NCBI GenBank assembly: GCA_029260215.1
Contig: JAJDDQ010000046.1
Location: 1-64,000 of the forward strand
Source: Phycisphaerae bacterium
GTDB lineage: Bacteria > Planctomycetota > Phycisphaerae > UBA1845
Reading direction: 5' to 3'
DNA: 64,000 nt
The notes beneath the pieces are model-generated. The model made no database searches and was not told the origin of the DNA. It was given only the letters and a program-made list of their open reading frames with translations. The first letter of the stretch is position 1. Each line of letters starts with the position of its first letter. Of this stretch, positions 6,557-15,641 are shown in pieces. A program made the position numbers and the translations under genes.

Positions 6557-9355
6557 ATGCTCCGGAAACTCAATAGCTTTTGGTCTAACGGGCGCGAGCG
6601 GGCGGTCGGCGTGGTGGCGGCCTGCGTTGTGCTGCTGGCATGTCTTACGCTTTCGAGCAGGCTGACGCGATGGACGCAAAAGGCTGTCGAGCCGTCGTGG
6701 AAACTTCGCCGAGCCGGTCTTCATATCAATCCGTTTCGCACGCGACATGCGCTATTGGACAGCGGGTTGCCGATCTTCGACCTGCGCATCAAATCGGATC
6801 AGTACCGAATCGTCGAAGAGGTCGTGGCCGCTGCTCGGCTGCGCGGCACGCTGGACGATGATCTCAAGCGATGGGCCAAAGCGACTTTCGTGCATGGCGA
6901 CTTCAAGACTAAGGTGAAGATTCGCGTACGCGGCGACTTGCCCAACCACTGGCGCGGTTCGCGCAAATCCTGGCGTGTGCGATTCCCGGATGAAGCCCCC
7001 TTTCGGAGCATGCGTGAGCTGAACCTGATTATCGCGAGCGATACGAAGTCATTGAGCGAGGCGTTTACGAATTCCGTCTTTCGTCGCCTTGGCGGGCTGA
7101 CGCTGCGTGACGGGTACGGAATCGTGCGGGTCAATGGTGCGCTTCAGGGCGTTTACTACCTTGTGGAACATCCGACGGCCTCCATGCTGGCTTCGCGGCG
7201 TAGGGCAGAAAGTTCCGTTTTCGTCCAGCCGGTCGGCATGTACAAGGAGCAGGTCACCAACGGAGACACGTCGGCGCTGCCCCCGTTGCAAGCGCTGTAC
7301 GACCACGAGAACGATCCGAATGCCGAGACGTTCGCGCGGGCCGTTGGTGTGACGGACATGGCGGACTACGCGCGGTTCGTGTCACTCACAACGCTATTCT
7401 ATTCCGACCACACGTTTCTGTCGGGTGACAACCACAAGATCTACTACGACGCAAGCCGGGGGCTATTCGAACGAATTCCCTGGGACATTCTGCCTCGGAA
7501 AATGCGCGTGTTCGTCGACCGCAGCGCACCGATCAGCGAATTGACCCTCGACAGCTTTGAGTATTACCCGATGTCATACTTTCGCGAGTCGGCACTACGC
7601 GATGACGCTTTTCGACTGACGCGAAATCGGATGTTGTGGGAGCTGGTGCGAGACGATTCCCTGCTGGACGCGCTCGATGAACTGTTCGACCCGCTCATGG
7701 TACCACTCTGGGCTGATGTGCGCGGTACGGGCGACGAGACGGAGACGCTGCGCGAGCTGCGTGAAGCGATCGCGCACAATGTTGGATTCGTCCGCCGCTG
7801 CCTCGCGAACAACAAAGGGGCGATGCGTCTGCGCAACGTTTCCAAGAGCGTCGTGAATTTGCGTTTTTCCGTCGAGAACTTGAGCGGCTTAACGCTCGAT
7901 TCGGTTCGCCTGGACCAGTCGATTTCGTCGGCGGGTCATTATGTTTTGTGGCGCGACGCAGATGGCGATGGCCTGCTCTCTGCGCACGATCACAACATGG
8001 GCGACCTCCACATTGATGCGGGGCAGTTCGACCTTTTCGACAATCTGCACACGGACATGCCGGTAGGCGTGGAAATGCACCGAAACATCGATCGGCCTTT
8101 CGCGCGACGCATCGACGGCGGCGGGACGTGGGGCAAGACGGTGTTCACGTCCGTCCTGTCGCCGGTAACGCGCGTTCACGATTTTTTCCTGGCCCGTTCG
8201 ACCGACGAAACCGGAGATTGGCCTGTCGTCTCCGTCGGCGTACGCAACACCGTGACGGAGCAGGGCATCGTCGATTTTCCCACGCGATCGTACCTGTCCC
8301 CGAAACCGTTCGATGCGTCCCTGCGCGTTTGCTCGATCGAACGATTTCTGTCGGAAAACCCGGCCTTTTCCAAGCGTACCGGCGAAGTAAATGTCGTGAC
8401 ATTTCGCGATGCGAATGTTCGGCTGACCGGCACCGTCGTGGTACCGAAAGGCGTAACGCTGTACATCAATCCCGGCACAACCATCTCTATGGGCGCCGAT
8501 GCGTCCCTTATTTCTTTCGGCCCGATTCATGCCGTCGGAACAGCCGATGCACCGATCGTCATCCGACAGGCGGACACTTCGGCTTGGGGTACTTTCGCAT
8601 CCGTGAACGGTGGGGCTGAAACGCAACACATACACGTGCATGTTTCCGGCGGCCGCGGCGGGCATGTGCAAGGCATACTGTTCACCGGTGCGGTAGCGGT
8701 ACACAACGCGGATGCCGAGGTCGTATCGTGCGTTTTCGAGGACAATCCGAGCGAGGACGCCCTGAATCTCAAAGACGGAGAGATCGAGCTGACCGATACG
8801 GTTTTCCTGCGCAACGCGAGCGACGGCGTGGACCTTGACTTCGTTCGCGGGACGGTGGCGCGCTGCCGATTCGATGACCACGGCGGGGATGCTCTGGACA
8901 TGTCCGGGTCCGACGTTTCGATCGAATCGTGTCGCATCGCGAGCGCCGGCGACAAGGGCATCAGCGTTGGAGAGCGGACGAAATGCACGGTAGCCGACAG
9001 CGTAATCGAGCATTGTGCGATCGGCATCGCGGTCAAGGATTTGTCGAACGCCCGCGTCGAGCGATGTGCGCTTCTGGAAAACGAGACAGCTATCGCGGCG
9101 TATCAGAAGAAGCCGATCTTCGGCGGCGGTCGCGCGGACATAGTCGATTGCGACTTGATCGCCAACGCTCAGCACGCCTCGATCGACGCGCGATCGGTTG
9201 TTTCGTGGACACGCTGCCGGTCGGATCAGCCGCTGGGCGGTGTGGGAAACGCGATTGCGTCGAAGGAACAGGTGGCTGCGATCAGGAGAAGGATTCATGT
9301 CGACGTTGACCCGCTCACAATCGGAAGTTTTGCCGGCACCGATTCATCGCCATAG
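6557..9355 (+). CDS. CotH-kinase-like domain protein with C-terminal right-handed beta-helix
   Basis: A 932-residue protein starting at the ATG at 6557, 17 bases after the DUF4956 stop. A transmembrane or signal segment lies at residues 14-31. A CotH-type domain occupies about residues 70-420: KVKIRVRGDLPNHW, KSWRVRFPDEAPF, YYLVEHP and the DNHKIYYD...IPWDILP region. CotH proteins have a protein-kinase-like fold and can phosphorylate spore-coat proteins in Bacillus. The C-terminal part, from about residue 620, is a parallel beta-helix built of repeated VxxCxFxDNxxxxALNLxDG-like turns. The start of the VTC gene overlaps its end by 59 bases. Surface or periplasmic location is likely; kinase activity is not demonstrated. 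Confidence 0.87.
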   Translation: MLRKLNSFWSNGRERAVGVVAACVVLLACLTLSSRLTRWTQKAVEPSWKLRRAGLHINPFRTRHALLDSGLPIFDLRIKSDQYRIVEEVVAAARLRGTLDDDLKRWAKATFVHGDFKTKVKIRVRGDLPNHWRGSRKSWRVRFPDEAPFRSMRELNLIIASDTKSLSEAFTNSVFRRLGGLTLRDGYGIVRVNGALQGVYYLVEHPTASMLASRRRAESSVFVQPVGMYKEQVTNGDTSALPPLQALYDHENDPNAETFARAVGVTDMADYARFVSLTTLFYSDHTFLSGDNHKIYYDASRGLFERIPWDILPRKMRVFVDRSAPISELTLDSFEYYPMSYFRESALRDDAFRLTRNRMLWELVRDDSLLDALDELFDPLMVPLWADVRGTGDETETLRELREAIAHNVGFVRRCLANNKGAMRLRNVSKSVVNLRFSVENLSGLTLDSVRLDQSISSAGHYVLWRDADGDGLLSAHDHNMGDLHIDAGQFDLFDNLHTDMPVGVEMHRNIDRPFARRIDGGGTWGKTVFTSVLSPVTRVHDFFLARSTDETGDWPVVSVGVRNTVTEQGIVDFPTRSYLSPKPFDASLRVCSIERFLSENPAFSKRTGEVNVVTFRDANVRLTGTVVVPKGVTLYINPGTTISMGADASLISFGPIHAVGTADAPIVIRQADTSAWGTFASVNGGAETQHIHVHVSGGRGGHVQGILFTGAVAVHNADAEVVSCVFEDNPSEDALNLKDGEIELTDTVFLRNASDGVDLDFVRGTVARCRFDDHGGDALDMSGSDVSIESCRIASAGDKGISVGERTKCTVADSVIEHCAIGIAVKDLSNARVERCALLENETAIAAYQKKPIFGGGRADIVDCDLIANAQHASIDARSVVSWTRCRSDQPLGGVGNAIASKEQVAAIRRRIHVDVDPLTIGSFAGTDSSP

Positions 9356-10142
9356 GCCTGTCGCCGAAACGCGCGTTGAATCGGTCGCGGTCGCCAAGAA
9401 GCCCCGGCTCGCTCCGGCGGCGTGGCGGTTTGAATTCAAGTATCTCGCACCGGCCCATGTTCGGTCCGCGTTGGTGGCTGACTTGCGGGCGTTCTGTGAG
9501 AAGGACGATCACGCGCCGCGCGACGGGTTTTACGGTGTGCGCAGCGTCTACTTCGACTCGCCGGACTGGGCCTGCTTTCACGAAAAGTGCGATGGCACAG
9601 CCGTTCGCCGCAAGCTGCGGCTGCGACGCTATGTAGACGGCGACTCCGAATCGGATTTCGTTAAATTCGAGATCAAGCACAAGCACGGCAACCGCGTGCT
9701 CAAAGAGGCAGCCACAGTCGGCAGGGAGATGTTTGAAACGTTGACGACGTTCCTGCATCCCGCGCGTTCGCGTTTCGACCTGTCCCCGATGGGTTGCGAA
9801 GCCCTCAACCGGTTCTTTCAGTTAAAATCTCTGTCGGCTCAATCGCCCGTTATGACAATCGAATACCGCAGGCAGGCTTTTCGAGCACGGTTCGACCGGT
9901 CGGTACGCGTAACGATCGACGATCGCATTGCGGCTTCGCGTCAAATCGATCCGTTCCGCACGCCGAGGCCCGCATGGCGTGTGCTCGACACTGCGTGGAC
10001 GGTTGTGGAGATCAAGGTAGCGGACCTGCTGCCCTTATGGACGCGACGTCTGATCGAGAAGTACCGGCTAATACCGCAAACGGTGAGCAAGTACGCCCTG
10101 TCGGCGGCGACGGGGCCTTTCGGTTTGGATGGCGTGTTCTGA
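9297..10142 (+). CDS. VTC-domain polyphosphate polymerase-like protein
   Basis: A 281-residue protein matching the catalytic tunnel domain of the VTC4 family, which makes polyphosphate from ATP. Visible tunnel-strand signatures are RFEFKYL (about 42-48), VRSVYFDSPDW (about 78-88), a basic RRKLRLRRY, FVKFEIKHKHG, MTIEYRRQAF, RVTIDDRI and VVEIKVAD near the C terminus. The terminal helix contains KYRLIPQTVSKY. The ATG at 9297 has an AGGAGAAGG ribosome binding site and overlaps the CotH-like gene by 59 bases, so the two are co-translated. No SPX domain is present. The bacterial substrate and regulator are unknown, and the DUF4956 partner may handle the product at the membrane. Confidence 0.88.
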   Translation: MSTLTRSQSEVLPAPIHRHRPVAETRVESVAVAKKPRLAPAAWRFEFKYLAPAHVRSALVADLRAFCEKDDHAPRDGFYGVRSVYFDSPDWACFHEKCDGTAVRRKLRLRRYVDGDSESDFVKFEIKHKHGNRVLKEAATVGREMFETLTTFLHPARSRFDLSPMGCEALNRFFQLKSLSAQSPVMTIEYRRQAFRARFDRSVRVTIDDRIAASRQIDPFRTPRPAWRVLDTAWTVVEIKVADLLPLWTRRLIEKYRLIPQTVSKYALSAATGPFGLDGVF

Positions 10143-10210
10143 TGCGATTCTCGCAAACGGTCAGGCGCGCCGTGACCCCTCGACCCGGCTTGTCGGCTGG
10201 CTAGCGTGTG

Positions 10211-11098
10211 CTACGGGCGCGGGTTGTTGAAAGTTTCGCCGCTCCACGATTGTGTCGCCGGCGTTACTCCGGTGATTAGTTTTCGATAGCGCAGAAGATC
10301 GAACGCGTCAATGCTACCGTTACGGTTGACGTCCACATAGTCAGTCCCAACTCCTTCAGCCGGAGTGAATTGTCCGTTCAATATCATTCGCAGTCGCAGC
10401 AAATCGAACGGGCGGACAATCCCGGACTGGTTCACGTCAGCCGGCAGGAAACCTATGTCGATTCGGTCGGGTTCGTTGTCTACAGGCCCCAAGTCGCCAA
10501 CATTCCGTATGACAACTCCGCCGACGTTCTGGACGTTGGCGATGATCGTCGTCCATTCACGAACCGCCAAAATCGGTTGACTGAGCGTGAGGCGAAACCT
10601 GGAATCATCAACAGCTTCAACGGTCGCCACGATGGGCGCCATGCCGTCTCCCGTCTGAGTGATCTTGAACGACGCAGGCGAGACAGCCCCCCCACCGATG
10701 GCGAACACCGCTTCGGTGAAACCAATGACGACTTCGTTAATGCCGAGATTGATATCCACGCCGTTGGAGCTTTCCAGGCGCGGGTCGATGTAGCCGCCGA
10801 ATGCATGGTCCCGGAAGGAGACACCCGGCTGACCGTGGACAATCTCCGGGCCGGCAGCGTCGCCGTTTTCGGCCGTGCGACCAACAAGTGCGCCATCCTC
10901 GTCTACGTCTTCCCAAGTGAAAACTTCCTCGCCTGATTCGTCAGTGCTGACGGCAGCATCCACAGCGGTGTGCCGGGGCGTCTGTTCGACGAATGGCACA
11001 CGAGGGTTTTCCGCATTTGCAAACTCGGCAAAGAGCATGGCTACCAAGGCGGCACACAGGGAGAGGTAAGTGGTTCCACGCGAGAATACCATGTACAT
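10211..11098 (-). CDS. Secreted dockerin-type protein (short, internally deleted paralogue)
   Basis: A 295-residue exported protein with a signal peptide (about residues 1-28, ending FANAE). A conserved domain begins near residue 82 with EIVHGQPGVSFRDHAFGGYI. Two dockerin-like calcium loops close it, DVNQSGIVRPFDLLRLR and DVNRNGSIDAFDLLRYR (about 225-275), and the C terminus is NNPRP. It is a paralogue of the 940-residue protein encoded next door. The signal peptide, FVEQT...DAAVST, FTW.DVD.DG and the whole C-terminal third align, but the FG-GAP middle is missing. Two junctions are visible, DEDG|ALVGRT and AENG|DAAGPEI, each corresponding to a large in-frame deletion in the long copy. It may be a working minimal secreted protein or a decaying duplicate; the frame is intact. 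Confidence 0.8.
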   Translation of the reverse strand: MYMVFSRGTTYLSLCAALVAMLFAEFANAENPRVPFVEQTPRHTAVDAAVSTDESGEEVFTWEDVDEDGALVGRTAENGDAAGPEIVHGQPGVSFRDHAFGGYIDPRLESSNGVDINLGINEVVIGFTEAVFAIGGGAVSPASFKITQTGDGMAPIVATVEAVDDSRFRLTLSQPILAVREWTTIIANVQNVGGVVIRNVGDLGPVDNEPDRIDIGFLPADVNQSGIVRPFDLLRLRMILNGQFTPAEGVGTDYVDVNRNGSIDAFDLLRYRKLITGVTPATQSWSGETFNNPRP

Positions 11099-11225
11099 GA
11101 TCTTCCTCCGTAAAGTGTGCTGTTCCGCATCAGGCAGTCATCCATCGAACGCGCATTTTATCACACCGAGAGGTTCAATTGCAATCGAGAAATCCCGACT
11201 CGAGTCTTCCATCGATCAACCTGTT

Positions 11226-14048
11226 CTACGGGCGCGGGTTGTTCATGCTCGTGTTTCCCCATACCTGCGTAGCAGGAAAGACGCCGTTGACAATCTGTCG
11301 GAAACGCAGGAGATCAAACGCGTCGACTTGAAGATTGCGATTAACATCTACGAAGTCTATTGCCAAACCTTCCTGGGGCACATAATTGTCGTGGAGCAAC
11401 AACCGAAGGCGTAGCAAGTCAAATGGACTTGTACTTCCGGATTGATTCACGTCGCCTGGCAAGTACGCGATATCGAGACGGTTCGGCTCGTTGATGCCCG
11501 CCCCCAAGTTGCCGCGATTCTCGATAAAAACACCGTCCTCGTTCTTCACGCTGGCGATGATTGTCGTCCATTCCTGGAGAGCAATTATCTTGCTGAGTGT
11601 GAGGCGGAACGTGGATTCATCGATCGCGTTGACAGCAATCACCGATGGCGCTGGACCGATTCCCGTTTGCGTGACCTCGAACGACGAAGGCGAAACAGCT
11701 CCACCGTCTATAGCAAACACCGCTTCGGTAAAGCCAATGACAACCTTGTTAATACCGTTTTCGATGTCCACACCGTTGCCGCTTTCAATACTCGGGTCAA
11801 TGTAACCGCCGAATGCGTGGTCTCTGAAGGAGACACCCGGTTGGCCGTGGACAATCTCCGGGCCAGCTGCGTTGTCGCAAAGAAGTTTGGTCACGGTGAA
11901 GTTGTCAATGCCGGATTCGGTAATCGATCCGTCGCCGTCCATAACCATGAAGCGAACGCGAACGTTGGCGGTGGGTTCAACAAGAGCACCGACGCGGAAT
12001 GCGTGCGACTCCCAACCAACGCCCGTGCCGAACGTCTCCGAAACATCGACCCAGTCAACACCGTTGTCGGAGACCTGGGTCTTGAGGCTGTCGGGCGTTC
12101 CGGACTGCGTGAAGTGCCAGCGAGCGTATTCGATCATCGCGTCGGTTCCCGCCAAATCAATCGGCGGCGAGGTCAGGATCGTGGGGCCGCCGTCGACATC
12201 CGACGAGAAGGCCGACCCGCCGGTGTGCTGCTGCGTAATGAAGCACATCGTCTCGCCTTCGGGGCCGGCATCGTTTTCGGGTTGCGCGGGCACGCCGCCG
12301 AACATCGTGCCGACCGGATCGACACGCTCCCACGCGCCTGCGGTGAGATCGATATTCTGAACGGTCCAGCCCGGTGTTTCCCCTTCGAAACGTTGATCGA
12401 GCGTAAGGTCGGCCCCCAACGACACGAGCGCTGAGTACGTTACATTCGGCGCGTCGAAGGGGTTTGTATAGGTCGCGCCGTTGGTGGCTTCCGCGCTGAA
12501 ATAATAGTTCGCCGCCGATGGGCAATTCAAAGCAGGCAGGGTCGCGCGATACGAACCGTCGCCCAACGATACCAATACACTTTCGACGAAAAACCCGCCA
12601 TCAACCGAAACGTGTTGCCTGACGGTACTCGGCACAACGTCTCCAAATTCCGAGGACACGTTTACAAGCACCTCGGTTTCAGTTTCAGGAGCCAACGCGT
12701 TCGGAGCACCGCCGACAACATCAAATTGCACACTGACCGTCGCATTGATATATACGCGCAGGCCATCACACCCGCCTAGCACGACATCGTTGAGACTGTC
12801 GCCGTTGATATCGAACACGGCGAAGTCGTAGGCTGACACGTTGTTCCACGGTACGCCGAATTCGCGCGTGAGAACAGGACTCGATCCTCCCGAATTGCGA
12901 AACGTATCGGTTTCAAACCCGCAGCAGCAGAAATCGACGTCAACATCGGACACAAGAACGTCGTTCCAACCATCCATGTCCAAGTCCGCAATCAGCGAGC
13001 TTCCGCCAATGCCTTCACTCTGCGGTAATGGTGTCTGGCTGAACGTGGCTCGGCCTGAACCGTCCACGCCCTCGCCGATGTGATAAAAATCGGATCCGTC
13101 CGCGACGACGACCATGTCAGGCCACTCGTCATTATTCAGGTTGCCGACGGAAAAGAAATAGGTCGAGCCGCTGCCCAAACCGCCATTGAGTACGTCAAAG
13201 TATCCCACATTACTGGGATCGTTGTAGGAAATGCGTACTTCGTACGGGCTGAGCGATGCGTTCTTGATGATGTCCGCATAGCCGTCCAGATTTAAGTCAG
13301 CGATCTCAGCCGTCGTGCTGAAGGAGGCGTCGGTCAGCCACGAAGTCACGCGTGATTCCGTCTGGTCTTCGAAGTGCCCGCTGCCGTTGTTGATCAAGAG
13401 ACGATCTTCGAGATCCCCGTAATCGGCGAAGTAGAGGTCCAGATCGCCGTCGTCATCCACATCGCCCACGCCGACATCGCAGAAAGTCGGCGTCGAAGGC
13501 AATTGCGGGAAGCGGGCTTCCTCGTACCTGAAACCCTGCCATGCACCGAGAGCGTTGTTCTTCAAGTTGATGTAGACGCGCGGGTGCGAAATCGTCTTGG
13601 CCAATCCTTCGCCGTAGGTTGTAGCAGTAATAATATCCAACCACGAATCGCCGTTCAGGTCGGCCAGTTGAACGTCGCGATCGTTGGTCTCGTCCAGGAA
13701 ACCTTGGCCGCCGTCGTCGGCAGCGCTGGCATATTCAACCGTACGGTCCACAAGCAAGCCCGCCTCGTTCATGAACAAAACATTGCGATAGCGCCCTGCA
13801 GTACTGAATGGCTGCTTACGTACGGAGATGAGGTCGATGTCGCCGTCCTTGTCCACGTCGCCCCACGTGAAATCCTTTTCTCGCGAATCGCCGGTGCTGA
13901 CGGCTGCGTCAGCCACAACGCGCTGGGAAGTTTGCTCAACAAATTGCACCCACTGACTTCCCGCGATCGCGAACTCGGCTAAGAGCACGGTTACCAGGGC
14001 TGCACACCAATAGAAACGAATATTTCCGCGCGAGCATACCGTGTACAT
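11226..14048 (-). CDS. Secreted FG-GAP/VCBS-repeat protein with dockerin-type C terminus
   Basis: A 940-residue exported protein. The signal peptide spans about residues 1-28 (ends EFAIAG). An FG-GAP/VCBS beta-propeller follows (about 40-420) with repeated calcium-binding D.D.DGD.DL motifs such as DVDKDGDIDLISV, DVDDDGDLDLYFAD and DLDMDGWNDVLVSD. Then come Ig-like and carbohydrate-binding-like beta domains (about 420-700). The C-terminal module shared with the neighbour carries EIVHGQPGVSFRDHAFGGYI and two dockerin loops, DVNQSGSTSPFDLLRLR and DVNRNLQVDAFDLLRFR. The ATG at 14048 was chosen because it begins the signal peptide; the frame remains open upstream. Probable role: a large extracellular or surface-attached adhesion or binding protein. 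No enzymatic domain was recognised. Confidence 0.85.
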   Translation of the reverse strand: MYTVCSRGNIRFYWCAALVTVLLAEFAIAGSQWVQFVEQTSQRVVADAAVSTGDSREKDFTWGDVDKDGDIDLISVRKQPFSTAGRYRNVLFMNEAGLLVDRTVEYASAADDGGQGFLDETNDRDVQLADLNGDSWLDIITATTYGEGLAKTISHPRVYINLKNNALGAWQGFRYEEARFPQLPSTPTFCDVGVGDVDDDGDLDLYFADYGDLEDRLLINNGSGHFEDQTESRVTSWLTDASFSTTAEIADLNLDGYADIIKNASLSPYEVRISYNDPSNVGYFDVLNGGLGSGSTYFFSVGNLNNDEWPDMVVVADGSDFYHIGEGVDGSGRATFSQTPLPQSEGIGGSSLIADLDMDGWNDVLVSDVDVDFCCCGFETDTFRNSGGSSPVLTREFGVPWNNVSAYDFAVFDINGDSLNDVVLGGCDGLRVYINATVSVQFDVVGGAPNALAPETETEVLVNVSSEFGDVVPSTVRQHVSVDGGFFVESVLVSLGDGSYRATLPALNCPSAANYYFSAEATNGATYTNPFDAPNVTYSALVSLGADLTLDQRFEGETPGWTVQNIDLTAGAWERVDPVGTMFGGVPAQPENDAGPEGETMCFITQQHTGGSAFSSDVDGGPTILTSPPIDLAGTDAMIEYARWHFTQSGTPDSLKTQVSDNGVDWVDVSETFGTGVGWESHAFRVGALVEPTANVRVRFMVMDGDGSITESGIDNFTVTKLLCDNAAGPEIVHGQPGVSFRDHAFGGYIDPSIESGNGVDIENGINKVVIGFTEAVFAIDGGAVSPSSFEVTQTGIGPAPSVIAVNAIDESTFRLTLSKIIALQEWTTIIASVKNEDGVFIENRGNLGAGINEPNRLDIAYLPGDVNQSGSTSPFDLLRLRLLLHDNYVPQEGLAIDFVDVNRNLQVDAFDLLRFRQIVNGVFPATQVWGNTSMNNPRP

Positions 14049-14321
14049 GGTCTTCCTCCGTAAAATGTACCGATCCGCACCGAACAACGAATGGAGAGGC
14101 ATTTTATCGCACCTGGGAATCCAAACGCAACAGAGAAATCTCGGCAACACAGAGCGATAAAACTCCCACTGGAATTGTTGCACAGATAGTGAAATATGGC
14201 GGGTCTAAATCGAGCGTGGCATAAAGTGCCATATCGTGGCACTAAATAGAACGCAACACTCACACGGCGAATCGCTGTCGTCGCCCTGCGAACGTCCGCG
14301 CGAAACGGATCTTGCAACGCG
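14049..14321. other. Intergenic region with a terminator-like hairpin
   Basis: No gene is seen. A 7-bp inverted repeat, AGTGCCA and TGGCACT around the loop TATCG (14225-14243), follows the stop of the membrane-protein gene when read on the minus strand. It is followed there by TTTAT, so it may be a weak intrinsic terminator. The leader of the dockerin gene next to its start codon is nearly identical to that of its short paralogue (tcttcctccgtaaa at both), so the duplication included upstream sequence. Confidence 0.4.
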
Positions 14322-15641
14322 CTACACAGTGCCCGCAAGGCGTGATCGGCCACGCAGCGGCAGTGTCGCACCGCTCGCACACATCATCAGCGATGCCAAC
14401 ACCGGCAGAATCTGAACTGCAAAACTCCCGTAAGGAATGACCCAAAACACCGCCACCGTCACGCCAGGCCACCACAGCACGTCGGACAAGAATCGTGCCG
14501 ACAAGATGTGGGGCCTGCCACTTGCCCGTTCAAGAACACACTGAAGACACCCCACGGCAAACGCATGGCAGAGCGTAACGACGGCTGCGATCGGCATTGC
14601 AGCCGCGGACTCGGACCGCACAGCCAATACTCCGAGCACGGCCACGGGAATTCCGATCGACCCGATCATCAACACAACAAGCCAGACAGAATTCGGCGGC
14701 ATGTCGATACGCCGAGCCAACGCCATCCCCACGGCGAACGCGATGGCGAGACATGCACCGGCGATGGGTACCGCCGTCGATTCGGCTGCGACGAGCAGGT
14801 GAATCCAGCCAACGGAGCAGACGGCTGTCGCAAGCATGCCCACGGTTGCAGCCGTCCGCACGACCGGTTGTTCCGTTCGGCACGATTCGATTCGAGATTC
14901 CGAAGATCGCGACAACACGTCGCCCACCGCCCCCGCCCGCCTGCCGGCCAACACAGCCGCAGTCAGAAGTGGCAGGGTACACAGGAGTATGCCGACATGC
15001 GGCGGAATCCCTGCCGATGCAACAAAGTGAGCCGGCGCGACTCCAGCCGCTCCGCCCAAGACCAGGCACGAAACAACGGGAATCGCAACCGAACCGCGCT
15101 GTGCGAGACGGTTCGCACACGCAGCCGCGAACCCAATCAACACCAGCGGCAAGCCAATCGAAAACGAGGCCACAAACTCGGCGAGAAGTGCGTCCGTCGG
15201 CGCAGGCCAAAAAAACAAGCCTCGTACCAAACGATACAAGTCCGCGCTCCAACCAAGGGCCACCGTCATGACGGCCACCCCCACCCCCGCCGTCAACGCG
15301 GACAGGCTCAAGAGCATCCACAGGAAGCGACCGTTCTCGCGCGAGTCGCTCGCAAGCACACCCGCCGAATTCGGAGCGAATCTCGAAACCAGTCGGCCAA
15401 CCACCATCGCCAACCGATGCGGCAAGCGGACGCCGACAGCCAACGCACACAGACACGAAGCAAGCCCCACACCCGACGGCAATCCCTCAGCCACCAGCGC
15501 TCGATTCGCACCAATGCAAATCCAACCAATGGCTAAACCAACAAGCCCGCTCACCAGACAGATGGATTGGTCCGCATGTTGAGGCAGCGTTCTACTGTCA
15601 TCCCTCTTTGATCGTTTTCCCGAGCGTCGTTTCGTTTTCAT
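14322..15641 (-). CDS. Multi-pass membrane protein of unknown function
   Basis: A 439-residue protein with about eleven hydrophobic segments spread over the whole length, after a short basic N terminus (MKTKRRSGKRSKR). No catalytic or transport motif was recognised. The layout, with helices grouped into two halves around a polar loop near residue 250, recalls major-facilitator or spermidine-synthase-like membrane domains, but neither signature is clear. Its start overlaps the last four bases of birA (15638-15641), so it is translationally coupled downstream of birA and the GT39 gene. An exporter or a membrane partner of surface synthesis is possible, with no direct support. Confidence 0.75.
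   Translation of the reverse strand: MKTKRRSGKRSKRDDSRTLPQHADQSICLVSGLVGLAIGWICIGANRALVAEGLPSGVGLASCLCALAVGVRLPHRLAMVVGRLVSRFAPNSAGVLASDSRENGRFLWMLLSLSALTAGVGVAVMTVALGWSADLYRLVRGLFFWPAPTDALLAEFVASFSIGLPLVLIGFAAACANRLAQRGSVAIPVVSCLVLGGAAGVAPAHFVASAGIPPHVGILLCTLPLLTAAVLAGRRAGAVGDVLSRSSESRIESCRTEQPVVRTAATVGMLATAVCSVGWIHLLVAAESTAVPIAGACLAIAFAVGMALARRIDMPPNSVWLVVLMIGSIGIPVAVLGVLAVRSESAAAMPIAAVVTLCHAFAVGCLQCVLERASGRPHILSARFLSDVLWWPGVTVAVFWVIPYGSFAVQILPVLASLMMCASGATLPLRGRSRLAGTV

Noticed and set aside
7889-9298. 469-residue minus-strand open frame opposite the CotH-like gene
   Set aside because: Composition and lack of motifs mark it as a shadow of the plus-strand coding sequence.
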